From contig MU863892.1 in NCBI GenBank assembly GCA_033296885.1, positions 248,001 to 312,000 of the forward strand: a stretch of DNA of 64,000 nt, in the 5' to 3' direction. The position numbers were made by a program, and so were the translations under genes. The notes under the pieces were generated by a model. The model saw nothing but the letters and a program-made list of their open reading frames with translations, did not search any database and was not told the DNA's origin. Shown in pieces: positions 47,561 to 58,086 of this stretch. Positions within the stretch are counted from its first letter, which is position 1; each line of letters starts with the position of its first letter. The DNA is from Triangularia verruculosa. Taxonomy: Eukaryota > Ascomycota > Sordariomycetes > Sordariales > Podosporaceae.

Positions 47561-47581
47561 GAGGGAGAGAGAGAGAGAGAA
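47561..47581 (+). repeat. Short GA microsatellite
   Basis: A purine run of alternating GA units in non-coding sequence; nothing else is notable nearby. Confidence 0.8.
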
Positions 47582-49093
47582 AGTCTGGTGCCCAATGGTA
47601 TAGAAAAATCTGCCTTTCAGACGCTCATAGGGTCTTAGGGCCATGCAGCTTCCAGGGCTGTCTTGCGCGCATCGCGGCGCAGTCTGCCCAGCGACATGCA
47701 GTCTTCAGGTGAACGAGGGCCGTCTTTAGTGGAGCCTTTCCGCCCTGCCCCGGCCCAGCGACTCCACAGTCCCACAGTCCCAGGGTTCATCCATTTGCGC
47801 GCTTCACCTCACTGGCCGCGCTCTTTCTCTCTCGCCATGCAATGCATTGCTTCGTCAGAGCCGGGCTGCCTCGACCCATTTTCTCAACGGGCCTGCAGTT
47901 GATACCACGGTCCCTGGGTGAGTCAGCAGCAGGACTGGCAACTGAGCGCTCTCCGAGGTCCCTCTTGCATCTTCTTTCTGCCCAATCCTGCCATTTGTCG
48001 GCCATGTCCATTTAGAACGAACCCACCTGACTTTGCCGACATCCTTCGTCGGGGTCGCATGCAGGTCTGGACGACGGCGTCTACGCCACTCAGGTCAAAG
48101 ATAGCTCGAGATACAAGTGTACATCGACTTGGCTTCTCCATCCATCTCGTCCAACAGGGTCCAGGAAGCCCTGCATTTTTCAATGCCCTGGCTAGACAGA
48201 CGCCTCTGCCGAGAACCTGGAAGTGGTAATATTGCTACTTGCTCTTGTCCTCTCTCTACAGTTGATTCCTCTTTCTGTGTTGCTTCCTCCTCACCTAGTC
48301 TGTGTTTACAAGCGCCGGCAACCAAGATCGACTGTGCCGTGGGCCTCTCACCTCTCCTAATCACGACTTCCGCGTTTCTCATCTTATTTCACCGGTTCCC
48401 TTCCTCGGTAACCCGTGTAAGACCAGCCGTTGAACGGCCTTACCAGGACAAGTCGAGTTCAGGTCGACCCAAGACAGCGCCAGCGCTTCCAGCTTCCTCA
48501 CGCCCCCACCTCTTACCCGCGTCCGCGAGCTTACACCCACCCACCCACACCTCGCGGGACACTACCTACCTACCCTAGCAACCCCTCTATCCTCTCGACT
48601 GTTGATATACCTACATCGATATCCCCTGTCCCGGGGACGACCCCCAACATCTTTTTTACGTTTCTTTCTATTCTGGCTTTGGTTTTTGCCATCTTTAATT
48701 TTTAGTCATCTTTTTGCGCTCGCTCTTGGCCCCTTTTACTTCAGGGGCAAATATTGGAATATCAACACAGAACACCAGGCTCTCCTTCGGCCTGTGTCAC
48801 CAAGGCCTCACCACCGGGCGGGTCTGATATCAAAGGCGTCCTGGTGGACAAAGCACTTGGCCCAAGTGTCGGTTGCGTTTGAGGTTATACATAATTGCCA
48901 GGTTACCGAGTTGCCCCCAACAGTTGCCCTCAATTCACGGCCGTCCTGCCGCCACCTTCGATCTTGCCGCCTCCATCGTATTAGGGACCACCCGAGACAC
49001 CTACCCCTTTGCGCCACCCTACGCCGTGTTCAATGAGCCACAGGTGATTATGGTCGACACGACCTATCTTGATCTCAAAGACATAGACTACAA

Positions 49094-52000
49094 ATGGCTT
49101 CGAGAAGGCCAGAGCCAAAGGCTCTTGGCCGGTCAGGTGATCTCGGAGTTAGAAGCACCAGAGCTCAGATGGAAACCTCAAGGCCGGCGATAGGGTCGGG
49201 ACCAAGTTCGAGGACCAAACAAGGACCGGATGCCCGTCGGGAACTGTTGCGGACCATCCCGCAACCCAAGATCACAAGCCGACTACCAATGGCTCTCTCT
49301 ACTCGACGACCATCGGATAGTCAACTGGAGCCTTCTCGTCTTGGTCAACAGTCACATTTCCGGGCCTCAATCGGCAGCCCCAGCACCTTAGGAATAGGCG
49401 GCACCACAACTCCAACTGTGACTACCACGATAACGAGCAGCAGGCTTCCAGCCCCCAGCTCCAAACCACGAAATGTCCTCCGGAGAAAACGCTCAGGGCT
49501 GGTTCAAGACCCGGCAAATCGTTTTGATCTCAAAGATGACCCGGCCAGAGCCAACTCTTCTGACTCGGATCCGCTTTCCCTGGCTTCACCCGACTTGTCA
49601 AGCTTACAACTTGATCGCGAGCTCGCCCAAAGCCCGATGGAGATTCGCGTTGCTCACCAGGTTGAGATTGCCAAGACCACAGCGCAGCCTGTGACGATAT
49701 ATCCGGAACTGGATAGATACGGGGACGTTGTGCTCCATCGTCTGGCCACCCACGATCTTCCTCCCCCCACTCCCTTATTCTCCGGAAACAGCAGCCAAGT
49801 CAGTGGTAGCCCCTCGACCAGGTGGTCTGAGTCCCCAGGACCGGGCCCTTACAGCCGTGACACCACGCCAACCTCCATCTCATCCCAGTCTCCAGGCCTC
49901 GTGGCTCCTCTGCGAGTTGCGCCACCATCTGCCGGCAGACTACGGCAGACTGACCTTGTTCAGACTCGACCTCCTGTCACCCGACGCAGGACAGGAAGCA
50001 TATCAAATGAGGTAGATTGTGTAAGCGCCGATCCCCAAGGTCTGCCAGTTGTAAGAGAGCTATCCAACTCGTCTTCCTCCAACTCGACAGTTCGTGCAGG
50101 GGCAGACGGCAAGGAGAAGAAAAAGAAGAAGACTGTGCTCCCCCCGACTCCCCCGCCTCGAAAGTCGTCGCACAAGTCTAGTGGTAGCCGAGATGAAGGC
50201 CAGTCGCCATTTCAACCTGCCCGCGAGGCTGGCCAACCACGGATGACCTCGCCCTCTCCCGCCAAAGCCACATCAAATTCCCGCCCTCGACCTGTCCAGG
50301 CTGCGCAGCCTGTCACTTCGCCCAGGTCGACGCCACCTGTCAGACCCAGTCGAGATGGAACCCCGGATCTCCGGATGCCATTGGGCCAACCTATCCCGGT
50401 CGTTCATAGTAACTTATCTTCGGCCTCGTTGTCCGACCGAAGACATAGCTCCCTATTGACCCAAGGGCCTGCCATTCGGCCCCCTCCTTCGTCATCACTG
50501 CCGGATCGGCCGAGCTATCTCTCTCGGCGACCCCCTGTCAGAGAAGCTACCCCAGCACCTCGGGCAACCACCTTTGGAGATGTGTCAGCCTCTTCCAAAC
50601 CGGATTCTGGGAGGACCACCCGGACGCCTAGCCCTGGCGTGTCGGCTTTCAAGAGCCGATTCACACTCTTTGGTCGACGAACCAAAACAGTACCAGATCC
50701 AGGCCAGGAACAAGAAAAGAAGGACAAGGCAGCGAGGAAAGGACCTGCAGCTGGCACCGGACACGAGGGTTATGGGCGGCTAGGACATGCACGTCGGAGA
50801 AGCAGCACCACCCTCCCTAGTCGTGTAATACCTGGGACCATGTCCTCGCAGGAAAGCCTGCCAGGGGATTCATTTCTTGCGGAGCGGATGGCACCAGTCA
50901 TTATTGCTGGGGGCGAGATTATCGAAAACAGAAACGCGAGTGCTGAACTGACACGCACGGAAAGCAGCCAGAGTATATCTCTCCGCCGCCCCAGTGTTGA
51001 GTCCAGGAATAGCTCTCTGATCTCGGTGTCGTCTCGCGAGCCTCCGCGCAATACGTTGTGGCCGTCACCTATCCCACGCGGAGTTACACCATCCCCTGCG
51101 CCTACATCTCGTCGGCCTTTAGAAAGCAGTATTTCCGAGGCACAAACGTTGAAGCCTACCCTCGCCGTTCGGAGATCTATACAGCGCCTCAAATCTGGAG
51201 AACAAGAGCCTCCCAGACTGCCTACGCCGATCGTCACCAGGCCGCAAGTTGTGTCGCCCTCGCTCACCAGCTTAGACGCCAGCATCATGTCGGATGATTC
51301 CATATTTGACCCCTCGGTAGGCCTGGCCAAGGCCAAAACGGAGCCGGCCGCCTCGACCAGCCTCGGCCCAAAGAAGCTCATAAAACGTTCTCGATCACCC
51401 CGCAAGTGGAACTTCTTTGGTCGATCTCACAGTCAACCTGCTGTGGAGAAACAAGCAGAGCCAGGGAAACCCATCTTGGCCGCCGTCGAAGCACCCCCAA
51501 GCAAGCCCGTCGCGTTCTACACCTTGATCGATTCCTCAGAACCAGAGGATGCAGAGACCCCTGACCTCGACGAAGTGCTTCGCGAAGCTAAACGGGCAGA
51601 CACACCACCAGCTCAACCGGCAGTGAACTCCACCGAAGAGAAGAGACGCTCGACAACGCAAATTCCAGTGCCACAGTCGACCATGACCCCATCATCTATT
51701 GTTCCGAAGCACACTATGACCTCTCCAGTCACGCCTTCTGTGTCTACAGTGCCAGTCTCGTCACCTGATAGACAATTGTCAGTTCCTCGACAAGCACCTC
51801 CTCGGCCGAGCAGACTTCCCCAAGTTGGCCGTATTCCAAAGGTCGTCAGCGCGCGGACACAGCAGCTCTCGCCCCCCAGCTTCTCGAGACCATTCAATAG
51901 ACGCAGCATCCAAGCACCGGCAGTGAAGCCAGCCGTTCAAAATGTTGAACCGGTGGCCATTGTGTCAGAGCCTCCCAAAGATTTGACACCTGAGCTTGTA

Positions 52001-53614
52001 CAGGACGAGATGACGGATCAGAGCATTAGCAACATTTCGGCCTTGATCTACGGCATTCCAAGGCTGTCTCCTGTCGACCCTAACCGCTCTCACCATGAGT
52101 TTCTCTCCTTCTCACCGCGCAAGGGTTCCCAATGCACTACAACATCTTCGAGCAGCTCATGCGGCTTCTTTAATTACGCCGAGGCTACTGCTGTCGTTCC
52201 AGACCCCAGTGCTCCCCTCGCAGAAGATGAGATTTGGGACGAGTACAATGATCTACTTGGAGACGACACCGTCAGGTTTTCTGCCGTTGGTGGCAAGGCC
52301 TGGCCAAAGCCACTGCGTCTGGAAGCTACTAAGCGGATCGATCCGGCATTGGAATCACCTACTCTCAGTCCTCCGCCATTGCCTAGCTTGGTTCAAGCCT
52401 TGCGGCAGGGTATGGAGCAGACCAGCTCCAGTGTCTACACCACGGAGATGGCTGAGGAAGTCCGCAGGGCTCTGGACACGGGTATGTCTATCTGCGTGTC
52501 TATCCCGACTGCTGACATGCCTGCTGCCGCTGCCGAGGTCAAAGAACCGGAGCCAGCCCCTCAAGTTAATAATACACCGGCTCAGGTTCGAAACTCGTCC
52601 GGCAGCTGCAGCAGCCAAAGCTCAGAGGAGATCACACCAACCTCTCAAGTCAACCTTCGCGTCGGGTCTATGACAGTCTCCAAGTGGCTCACGTTCGGCC
52701 ATGTCCTCTTCAGCCCTATCCGCGATGATCTCATCCCAGATGTTGGCTCGCTCAAGCGTCCTTCGATTCTAGTCATTGACGGTCTAGGCAACGACGACTG
52801 GTCATTCTACGCCGCTGAAACCTACCCTGCCGCGACGTTCTTCAACCTCTCCCCTCGCGCGCCTCTGCCTACTGAGCACCAAAGCCGCAGCTCAACCTCG
52901 TCTACTAGCACCGTTCCTCTCAGTCCACCTAATCACCACCAGATTCAGTACCGCTCCCACCTTGACAAGTTTCCTTTTGGCGCTCAATCATTCACTGCGG
53001 TTGTCTTCCGTTTCCCTGCCGCAGGCCCAGAGTCTCACTATCGCAATATCATATCGGAAGCCCGCCGCGTTCTCAAGCCAGGTGGCTTTATCGAGTTGTC
53101 AATCCTCGACGTTGACTTCAACAACATGGGCAACCGTGGCCGCCGCGCCGTCCGCCGTCTCAAAGAGCGCATTCACGCTCGTGCCCCTGACACTAGCCTT
53201 GGGTCAACATCAGACCTTATTCTGCGACTGATCAACAGAAAGGGCTTCACCGACATCAAGACCTGCAGAGTCGGCATCCCCGTCGCTAGCCCAGCTACAC
53301 GATCATCAAGAGTCTCCTTCACCAAGACGGCCAATAAAAAGGATGAGCGAAGTCTACCGGAGCTAATGAGCGAGGAGGGACCTGTCGCAGACGAAAGCAT
53401 CACGAGCATGGTAGCCAAGGTGGGGAGGTGGTGGTACACGAGGTGCTATGAGAGCGCAGGTGTTGCGGGGATGGGATGGCCTGGGTCGAAGGGGAGTATG
53501 TGGAGGGATAGGATGTTGGTGAAGGAATGCGAGGAGTGGGGGACGAGTTTAAAACTGATGGTTTGCTATGGGAGAGTGCCGGATGGAAATAGGGCGAGAG
53601 TGGCGAGCATTTGA
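49094..53614 (+). CDS. Long disordered protein with C-terminal methyltransferase-like domain
   Basis: A single exon of 1506 residues. The first about 1150 residues are Ser/Pro/Thr/Arg-rich and low in complexity, with short polybasic runs (GKEKKKKKTVLPPTPPPRKS) and proline motifs that could bind SH3 domains. From about residue 1190 an ordered domain appears (TVSKWLTFGHVLFSPIRDDL, then SILVIDGLGNDDWSFYAAET). It contains the class I SAM-methyltransferase post-motif pattern EARRVLKPGGFIELSILDVD (about 1318-1337). The expected glycine-rich motif I is weak (VIDGLGNDDW), so catalysis is uncertain. The C-terminus (VGRWWYTRCYE) looks folded. The N-terminal boundary is the first Met in frame. A role in polarity or signalling is only a guess from composition. 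Confidence 0.85.
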   Translation: MASRRPEPKALGRSGDLGVRSTRAQMETSRPAIGSGPSSRTKQGPDARRELLRTIPQPKITSRLPMALSTRRPSDSQLEPSRLGQQSHFRASIGSPSTLGIGGTTTPTVTTTITSSRLPAPSSKPRNVLRRKRSGLVQDPANRFDLKDDPARANSSDSDPLSLASPDLSSLQLDRELAQSPMEIRVAHQVEIAKTTAQPVTIYPELDRYGDVVLHRLATHDLPPPTPLFSGNSSQVSGSPSTRWSESPGPGPYSRDTTPTSISSQSPGLVAPLRVAPPSAGRLRQTDLVQTRPPVTRRRTGSISNEVDCVSADPQGLPVVRELSNSSSSNSTVRAGADGKEKKKKKTVLPPTPPPRKSSHKSSGSRDEGQSPFQPAREAGQPRMTSPSPAKATSNSRPRPVQAAQPVTSPRSTPPVRPSRDGTPDLRMPLGQPIPVVHSNLSSASLSDRRHSSLLTQGPAIRPPPSSSLPDRPSYLSRRPPVREATPAPRATTFGDVSASSKPDSGRTTRTPSPGVSAFKSRFTLFGRRTKTVPDPGQEQEKKDKAARKGPAAGTGHEGYGRLGHARRRSSTTLPSRVIPGTMSSQESLPGDSFLAERMAPVIIAGGEIIENRNASAELTRTESSQSISLRRPSVESRNSSLISVSSREPPRNTLWPSPIPRGVTPSPAPTSRRPLESSISEAQTLKPTLAVRRSIQRLKSGEQEPPRLPTPIVTRPQVVSPSLTSLDASIMSDDSIFDPSVGLAKAKTEPAASTSLGPKKLIKRSRSPRKWNFFGRSHSQPAVEKQAEPGKPILAAVEAPPSKPVAFYTLIDSSEPEDAETPDLDEVLREAKRADTPPAQPAVNSTEEKRRSTTQIPVPQSTMTPSSIVPKHTMTSPVTPSVSTVPVSSPDRQLSVPRQAPPRPSRLPQVGRIPKVVSARTQQLSPPSFSRPFNRRSIQAPAVKPAVQNVEPVAIVSEPPKDLTPELVQDEMTDQSISNISALIYGIPRLSPVDPNRSHHEFLSFSPRKGSQCTTTSSSSSCGFFNYAEATAVVPDPSAPLAEDEIWDEYNDLLGDDTVRFSAVGGKAWPKPLRLEATKRIDPALESPTLSPPPLPSLVQALRQGMEQTSSSVYTTEMAEEVRRALDTGMSICVSIPTADMPAAAAEVKEPEPAPQVNNTPAQVRNSSGSCSSQSSEEITPTSQVNLRVGSMTVSKWLTFGHVLFSPIRDDLIPDVGSLKRPSILVIDGLGNDDWSFYAAETYPAATFFNLSPRAPLPTEHQSRSSTSSTSTVPLSPPNHHQIQYRSHLDKFPFGAQSFTAVVFRFPAAGPESHYRNIISEARRVLKPGGFIELSILDVDFNNMGNRGRRAVRRLKERIHARAPDTSLGSTSDLILRLINRKGFTDIKTCRVGIPVASPATRSSRVSFTKTANKKDERSLPELMSEEGPVADESITSMVAKVGRWWYTRCYESAGVAGMGWPGSKGSMWRDRMLVKECEEWGTSLKLMVCYGRVPDGNRARVASI

Positions 53615-55270
53615 ACGCCGGACGGAAAGCTTACAACGCCAACACCATGAGCAACATACACGACAACAACAACAATGCATTTTCTGTCAGCATTTCACAA
53701 GACTAAAGAAGACGCCAAGACGTAAAGACCAAGAGGGCGCGAGCCCATCTTTTTACATTCTGTACAACTCGACATTTTTCACCACTCTTTTTATCATCAT
53801 AGCCGGTATAAACAGCACGGCTCATTACACACGCTTCTTCACTTCGCAAAGTCTTCGAAATCGACAGGAGCGAGGAGGGACAGAGATATTAATAGGCAAC
53901 ATTTTTTTTTTTTGGATTCGGATTTGGGAAAGTAGTACGTTCGATGCAGGGGAAGGGTAGAGCGAGAGAGAGAGAGAGTACATGAATGGAAAAACCACTG
54001 GATGGATGACCGCAATTTTGAGAGGCAAGGGTGGATGACAGACAATGAACGTTATGGAGTCATGATTTCTTTTTGCATTTTATTTTTCTGGCATTTTATT
54101 TGAGCGATCGATTGAGCGATTAATTTGTTGATGGAGGATGATGAGATACCCCCCGGTCTTTACTTGCTGTGCAGGAAGGAAAAAGATATGGATTTTTTTT
54201 TGCATTCGTTGGAGAGATTGGATAGCTGGCTGTACATATTGTGAGGAAGGATGAAAAGAAGTTAAATTACTCTGTGTGCCGAACTTTGATAAACAACAAG
54301 TGATACACAAATGGATACTCGGGATGGTTACATCCTCATGGTCTGATGGTGACCCAAGATCTTGGGTAGGGCAGAGTCGGTTTGCTGCCAGTTCTTGCGG
54401 ACTGAAACGTTGTTTTTGATACACTGGACGCCATACTGTTCAGCTTGCGTATTGGTATTGAGTCTATGCGCAGTATTTGAGTATTCCAGCGTAATACGTG
54501 TAATTGAAGGTTTCATGATAGAAATACCAGAATGTTTCACCCCTATCGCAAACCCCACTTGACTATCTTACCCCGGATTGTCGGCAGCACGCCGCCTCAG
54601 GCCCTTGCCTGCCTGCGACGCCATGCCTGTCCTGGACTTTCCATCATCCCCCTTTCCTACTTTTTTGCCAGCGACATCTACCCATCGAGGTACCTTCCTT
54701 TGCATCTTTGCGACGCCGACTAGCTTTCGTGGCTTTCCTTCACATTCGAATCACACGCGCGAGAAGATATTGCCAACCTGGTTATAAACCATAGCGTCCC
54801 CAGGTCCAACCGTCGAGTCGAGCCCGTCCTTTTTCTTCCTATCCAACGACTTCGACTTCGACTTCGAATCCCACGACTTCGAATCCCACGACTTCGAATC
54901 CCACGACGCCGCGAGCCGGCATTAAGTTCCGCGACCGACCCACCAAACCCAATTCGACGGTGGCCCATAGGAAATCCCAAAGAGCAGAAAAGACACAGCT
55001 CGGGTTCTTCTCGTGGCCGACATGGTAGAAAGATGGGCATAGACCCCCAACGACTGCTGCTGCTGCCCACATCCCACGCGCAGCCGGTCCCAGATCCTTT
55101 CTGACGGACGAAAGCAGTCGGATCGATTGATCCCAGTATATACATCGTAATTGATATCAACAGGGGGTGCTCTGTCTTTCGCACGAGTCGGCGGGCTAGA
55201 CCTATCGACAAATTAGTCCTCTACACACTCTAGCTCTTCTTTTTTGTTCTGTACAAATTCAACACTCACA
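53615..55270 (+). other. Intergenic, methyltransferase gene to DCR2 promoter
   Basis: About 1.65 kb without a supported gene. It holds a GA run near 53962-53979, AT-rich sequence, and a 15-bp minisatellite at 54861-54905 in the probable DCR2 promoter. Confidence 0.6.
54861..54905 (+). repeat. 15-bp minisatellite, three exact copies
   Basis: The unit ACTTCGAATCCCACG is repeated three times without change, preceded by shorter GACTTC repeats (about 54847-54866). It lies about 370 bp upstream of DCR2. Confidence 0.95.
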
Positions 55271-57517
55271 ATGACACGACGAATTGTATGTCTTCATTCG
55301 ATCTCTGCCTGGTGTGTCGTCTCTGGCCTGCATACAACGGCCACCACCGGTTTGTACCCGCCACTAACACCCCGTCTCCGTAGGTCCGGACAATAGTCCA
55401 AACCTCCACCGCTGCAATCTTCACCTTCATCGTCATCTTCTTTCTAGATCGGCATTACCGCGTCCTACCTCATGCGATTCACACTTACCTCCCTACCCAC
55501 CACCACGGCTCCGTCGTCACGGACATCACTCTCCAAACATGCTCGTCGCTCAATCCATTCTCAAGCTGCAAGCTAGACCCCAAGAAATGGAACAGGATAG
55601 AGAAGGATCTGTATCTGAAGCAGTCCCTGGTGACAAGTGCATACCTCCACGTCCAAAGGAAGAGGGAGGAGGAATTGACAGCGGATGACAAGGTTGTAAT
55701 CGACGTAACAGTCGGGAGACTCGACCCCTCCAAGTCCTCTGAAAGTTCGAATTCCGAAGAGAAGTGGGAAGCCCGTCCGGCCGGCCTCTGGGTCAAGCGC
55801 TCCTCTAAGAAAGGCGCCTCCGACTCCAAGGCCGCCGTCACTGCTGTCGATGTTCTCTTTGGAGACGATGCCATCGAGGCGAGGGCCGGGTGGGCGTTGA
55901 CAGGCTCGACGCCTTTGCTTCTCGATGGTGGAAGCAAATTCCATCCCGCGCATATCACGGTCCGCCGGGGTGCTCCAGTCGAAGTCACCAAGCCGGTGCC
56001 GCGGGTGAGGGATAATGGGCGCTTCAAAATCATGCAGTTGGCCGATATCCACTTCAGCACAGGAGTAGGAAAATGCAGGGACAGCTTACCGGGCGGCTGG
56101 GACGAGAAGCACGGCGGCAAATGCGAAGCCGACACCAGAACAATCGACTTTGTCGAGAGGGTCATCGAGGAGGAAAAGCCCGACCTGGTCGTCCTCTCGG
56201 GCGACCAAGTCAACGGGGAAACCGCCCCGGACACTCAATCCGCCATCTTCAAGTATGCCCAGCTCCTCATCAAGCACAAGATCCCCTACGTAACCATCTT
56301 TGGAAACCACGACGACGAAGGATCCATGTCCCGCGCCGCTCAGATGGAGCTCATCGAGCAGCTGCCCTACTCCCTCTCCAGAGCCGGACCAGAAGACATT
56401 GACGGGGTAGGGAACTACTACATTGAAGTCCTCGCCCAGGGCAGCTCAGGGCACAGCGCAATCACGGTGTACTTGCTCGATACCCACGCGTACAGTCCGA
56501 ATGAGAAGAAGTATCGCGGCTATGACTGGTTGAAGCAGAATCAGATCGATTGGTTCCAGCAGACGGCCAAGGGGCTGAAGAAGGCTCACAAGGAGTATCG
56601 GAGGCATCATATGGATGTTGCGTTTATACATATCCCGCTTCCGGAGTATGCGCATCAGAATCTGAAGGTGGCGGGGGAGTGGATGAGGGAGCTGAGCACG
56701 GCGCCGGCGTACAACTCGGGATTTTATGATGCGTTGGTGGAGGAGGGGGTGATGATGGTCAGTTGTGGGCAGTAAGTCTTCCCCCCCCCTTTTTTTTGTC
56801 TTGTGTTGGTGGGGTTGGGGTTGGGGTTGGGGTTGGGGTTAGGTGTGGCGAAAGGATGAGGGGATTGGAAGCGTGGGAGACGGTGGTGCTGGGCACTGGC
56901 ACACCAAGTGGTGCAGTGTTTCCAGGCCCGACTTCTGGTTTCCATGTCCTACGCGTTCTTGGTCTGTGGAGGTCAGAGGTTTTGCTCCTATCTTGAAAAT
57001 CTCCGTTGGTCACTTGTCCTCATCGTCACATTTCGTTAGCCTCATCCACAGATGAGCAAAACGTGGACACTGAGTCACTGGAAACTTTGGGACAAGAGAG
57101 AGGCTTGAAGTTAGGCCCATCCACGATCTGGATGCCTCAAACTCTCAACCTCGATCGTGGAGGCGAATGTCAGCCTCATCCCCCACAGCGAACCATTCCA
57201 CATTTCCGCGTGAGAGAAACCTTGATAGCTGACTCCCCACCGTGTGTTTGTGCAGTGACCACGTGAACGAGTACTGTGCGCTAAAGTCGGAAGAGGAGGA
57301 GCCGAAGCTGTGGATGTGCTATGCCGGAGCGGCTGGGTTCGGGGGGTACGCCGGGTACGGCGGGTTTCACAGGAGGGTCAGGATATTTGACTTCAACACG
57401 AACGAGGCGAGGATCACGACGTGGAAGAGGTCGGAGTGGGGGGAGGACGTGGGGAAGAAGATTGACGAGCTGATTATCGTGGACGGGGGCAAGGTTGTGG
57501 CGCCCATGCAGGGGTAG
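55271..57517 (+). CDS. DCR2: DCR2-like calcineurin-type metallophosphatase
   Basis: Two-metal phosphoesterase related to yeast Dcr2, a phosphatase linked to cell-cycle start and the unfolded-protein response. Exons 55271-55285, 55384-56771 and 57256-57517 give 554 residues; the first exon is only 15 bp. A single membrane anchor follows the start (TIVQTSTAAIFTFIVIFFLD), making it a type II membrane protein. Metal-binding blocks appear in order: LADIHFS, LSGDQVNGE, FGNHDDE, AFIHIPLPEY and CGHDHVNEYC. The last is rebuilt exactly by splicing the 484-bp final intron, which confirms the model. That intron is several times the local norm and carries a telomere-like array. The upstream leader holds a minisatellite. 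Confidence 0.94.
56811..56840 (+). repeat. Telomere-like (GGGGTT)5 array within DCR2 intron
   Basis: Five perfect GGGGTT units followed by AGG, 39 bp after the splice donor and just after a C9T8 tract. GGGGTT is the ciliate-type telomere unit; most filamentous fungi use TTAGGG. Confidence 0.95.
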
Positions 57518-57731
57518 GAAAGAATGGGGAATTGGTAAATTACAAGGCATTACACACAAGGTATTTTTTGTGCAAAATGGATGGGATTTATGCCGTGACG
57601 GGTGAGGGTGTGGATTTTGGGTGTAAGAAGAAGCAGCCCGCAGCGGAAAATGGGATTTTGATATTGGAGGTTTGACAGCGAGACAGACATTAGATTCCCA
57701 TGAAGACAGCATTTCTGTGATGAAAATGGAG

Positions 57732-58086
57732 GGTTTTCTTGCCTCGATTTCGAATTTCTGGCATTTCTTTTCCCATCTATCAAAGCTCTCTTTTCTCCGT
57801 GTTTTCCATGTCTCTCAACTCCAGAATTCGAGCTCGTGAGAATTGCCCAGCAAAAGCGCTTCTTACAGAAGATATGTTTACATTGTGAGAAGGTGCATAT
57901 GCACGGAAAAGGGGGTTTCTTGCTCGGTTTCGACTTTTTGGTATTTCTTTTCCCATCCATCAAAGCTCCGTTTCCCGTATTTTCCATGTCATTTATATCC
58001 AGAACTCGAGCTCGTAAGAATTGCCCAGCAAACGCACTTTTTAGGAATCTGTTTACATTATGAGAAGGTGCATATGCACGGAAAAG
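57732..58086 (+). repeat. Diverged tandem duplication with palindromic core
   Basis: Copy 1 (57732-57911) and copy 2 (57914-58086) share long matching blocks, including TTTCTTTTCCCATC, AAGAATTGCCCAGCAAA (GAGAATTGCCCAGCAAA in copy 1) and AGAAGGTGCATATGCACGG. Many differences are transitions (GTGAG to GTAAG, TTGTGAG to TTATGAG). Both copies contain the perfect 12-bp palindrome GTGCATATGCAC (57893-57904 and 58068-58079). Confidence 0.9.

Larger units (their letters stand above)
38919..49093. other. Ten-kilobase gene-poor island
   Basis: No frame in this stretch shows a recognisable domain, consistent start context or believable exon joins; the longest is 159 residues (45409-45888). Composition changes along it: a TA-rich, CA/TG-poor tract at 39600-40070, then AT-rich sequence to about 43 kb, then mixed sequence with a short inverted repeat (45802-46066). 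A C/T-rich stretch at 48.2-48.75 kb is probably promoter and leader of the methyltransferase gene. It may hold decayed transposons, non-coding RNA, or very fast-evolving genes that I cannot see. Confidence 0.6.
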
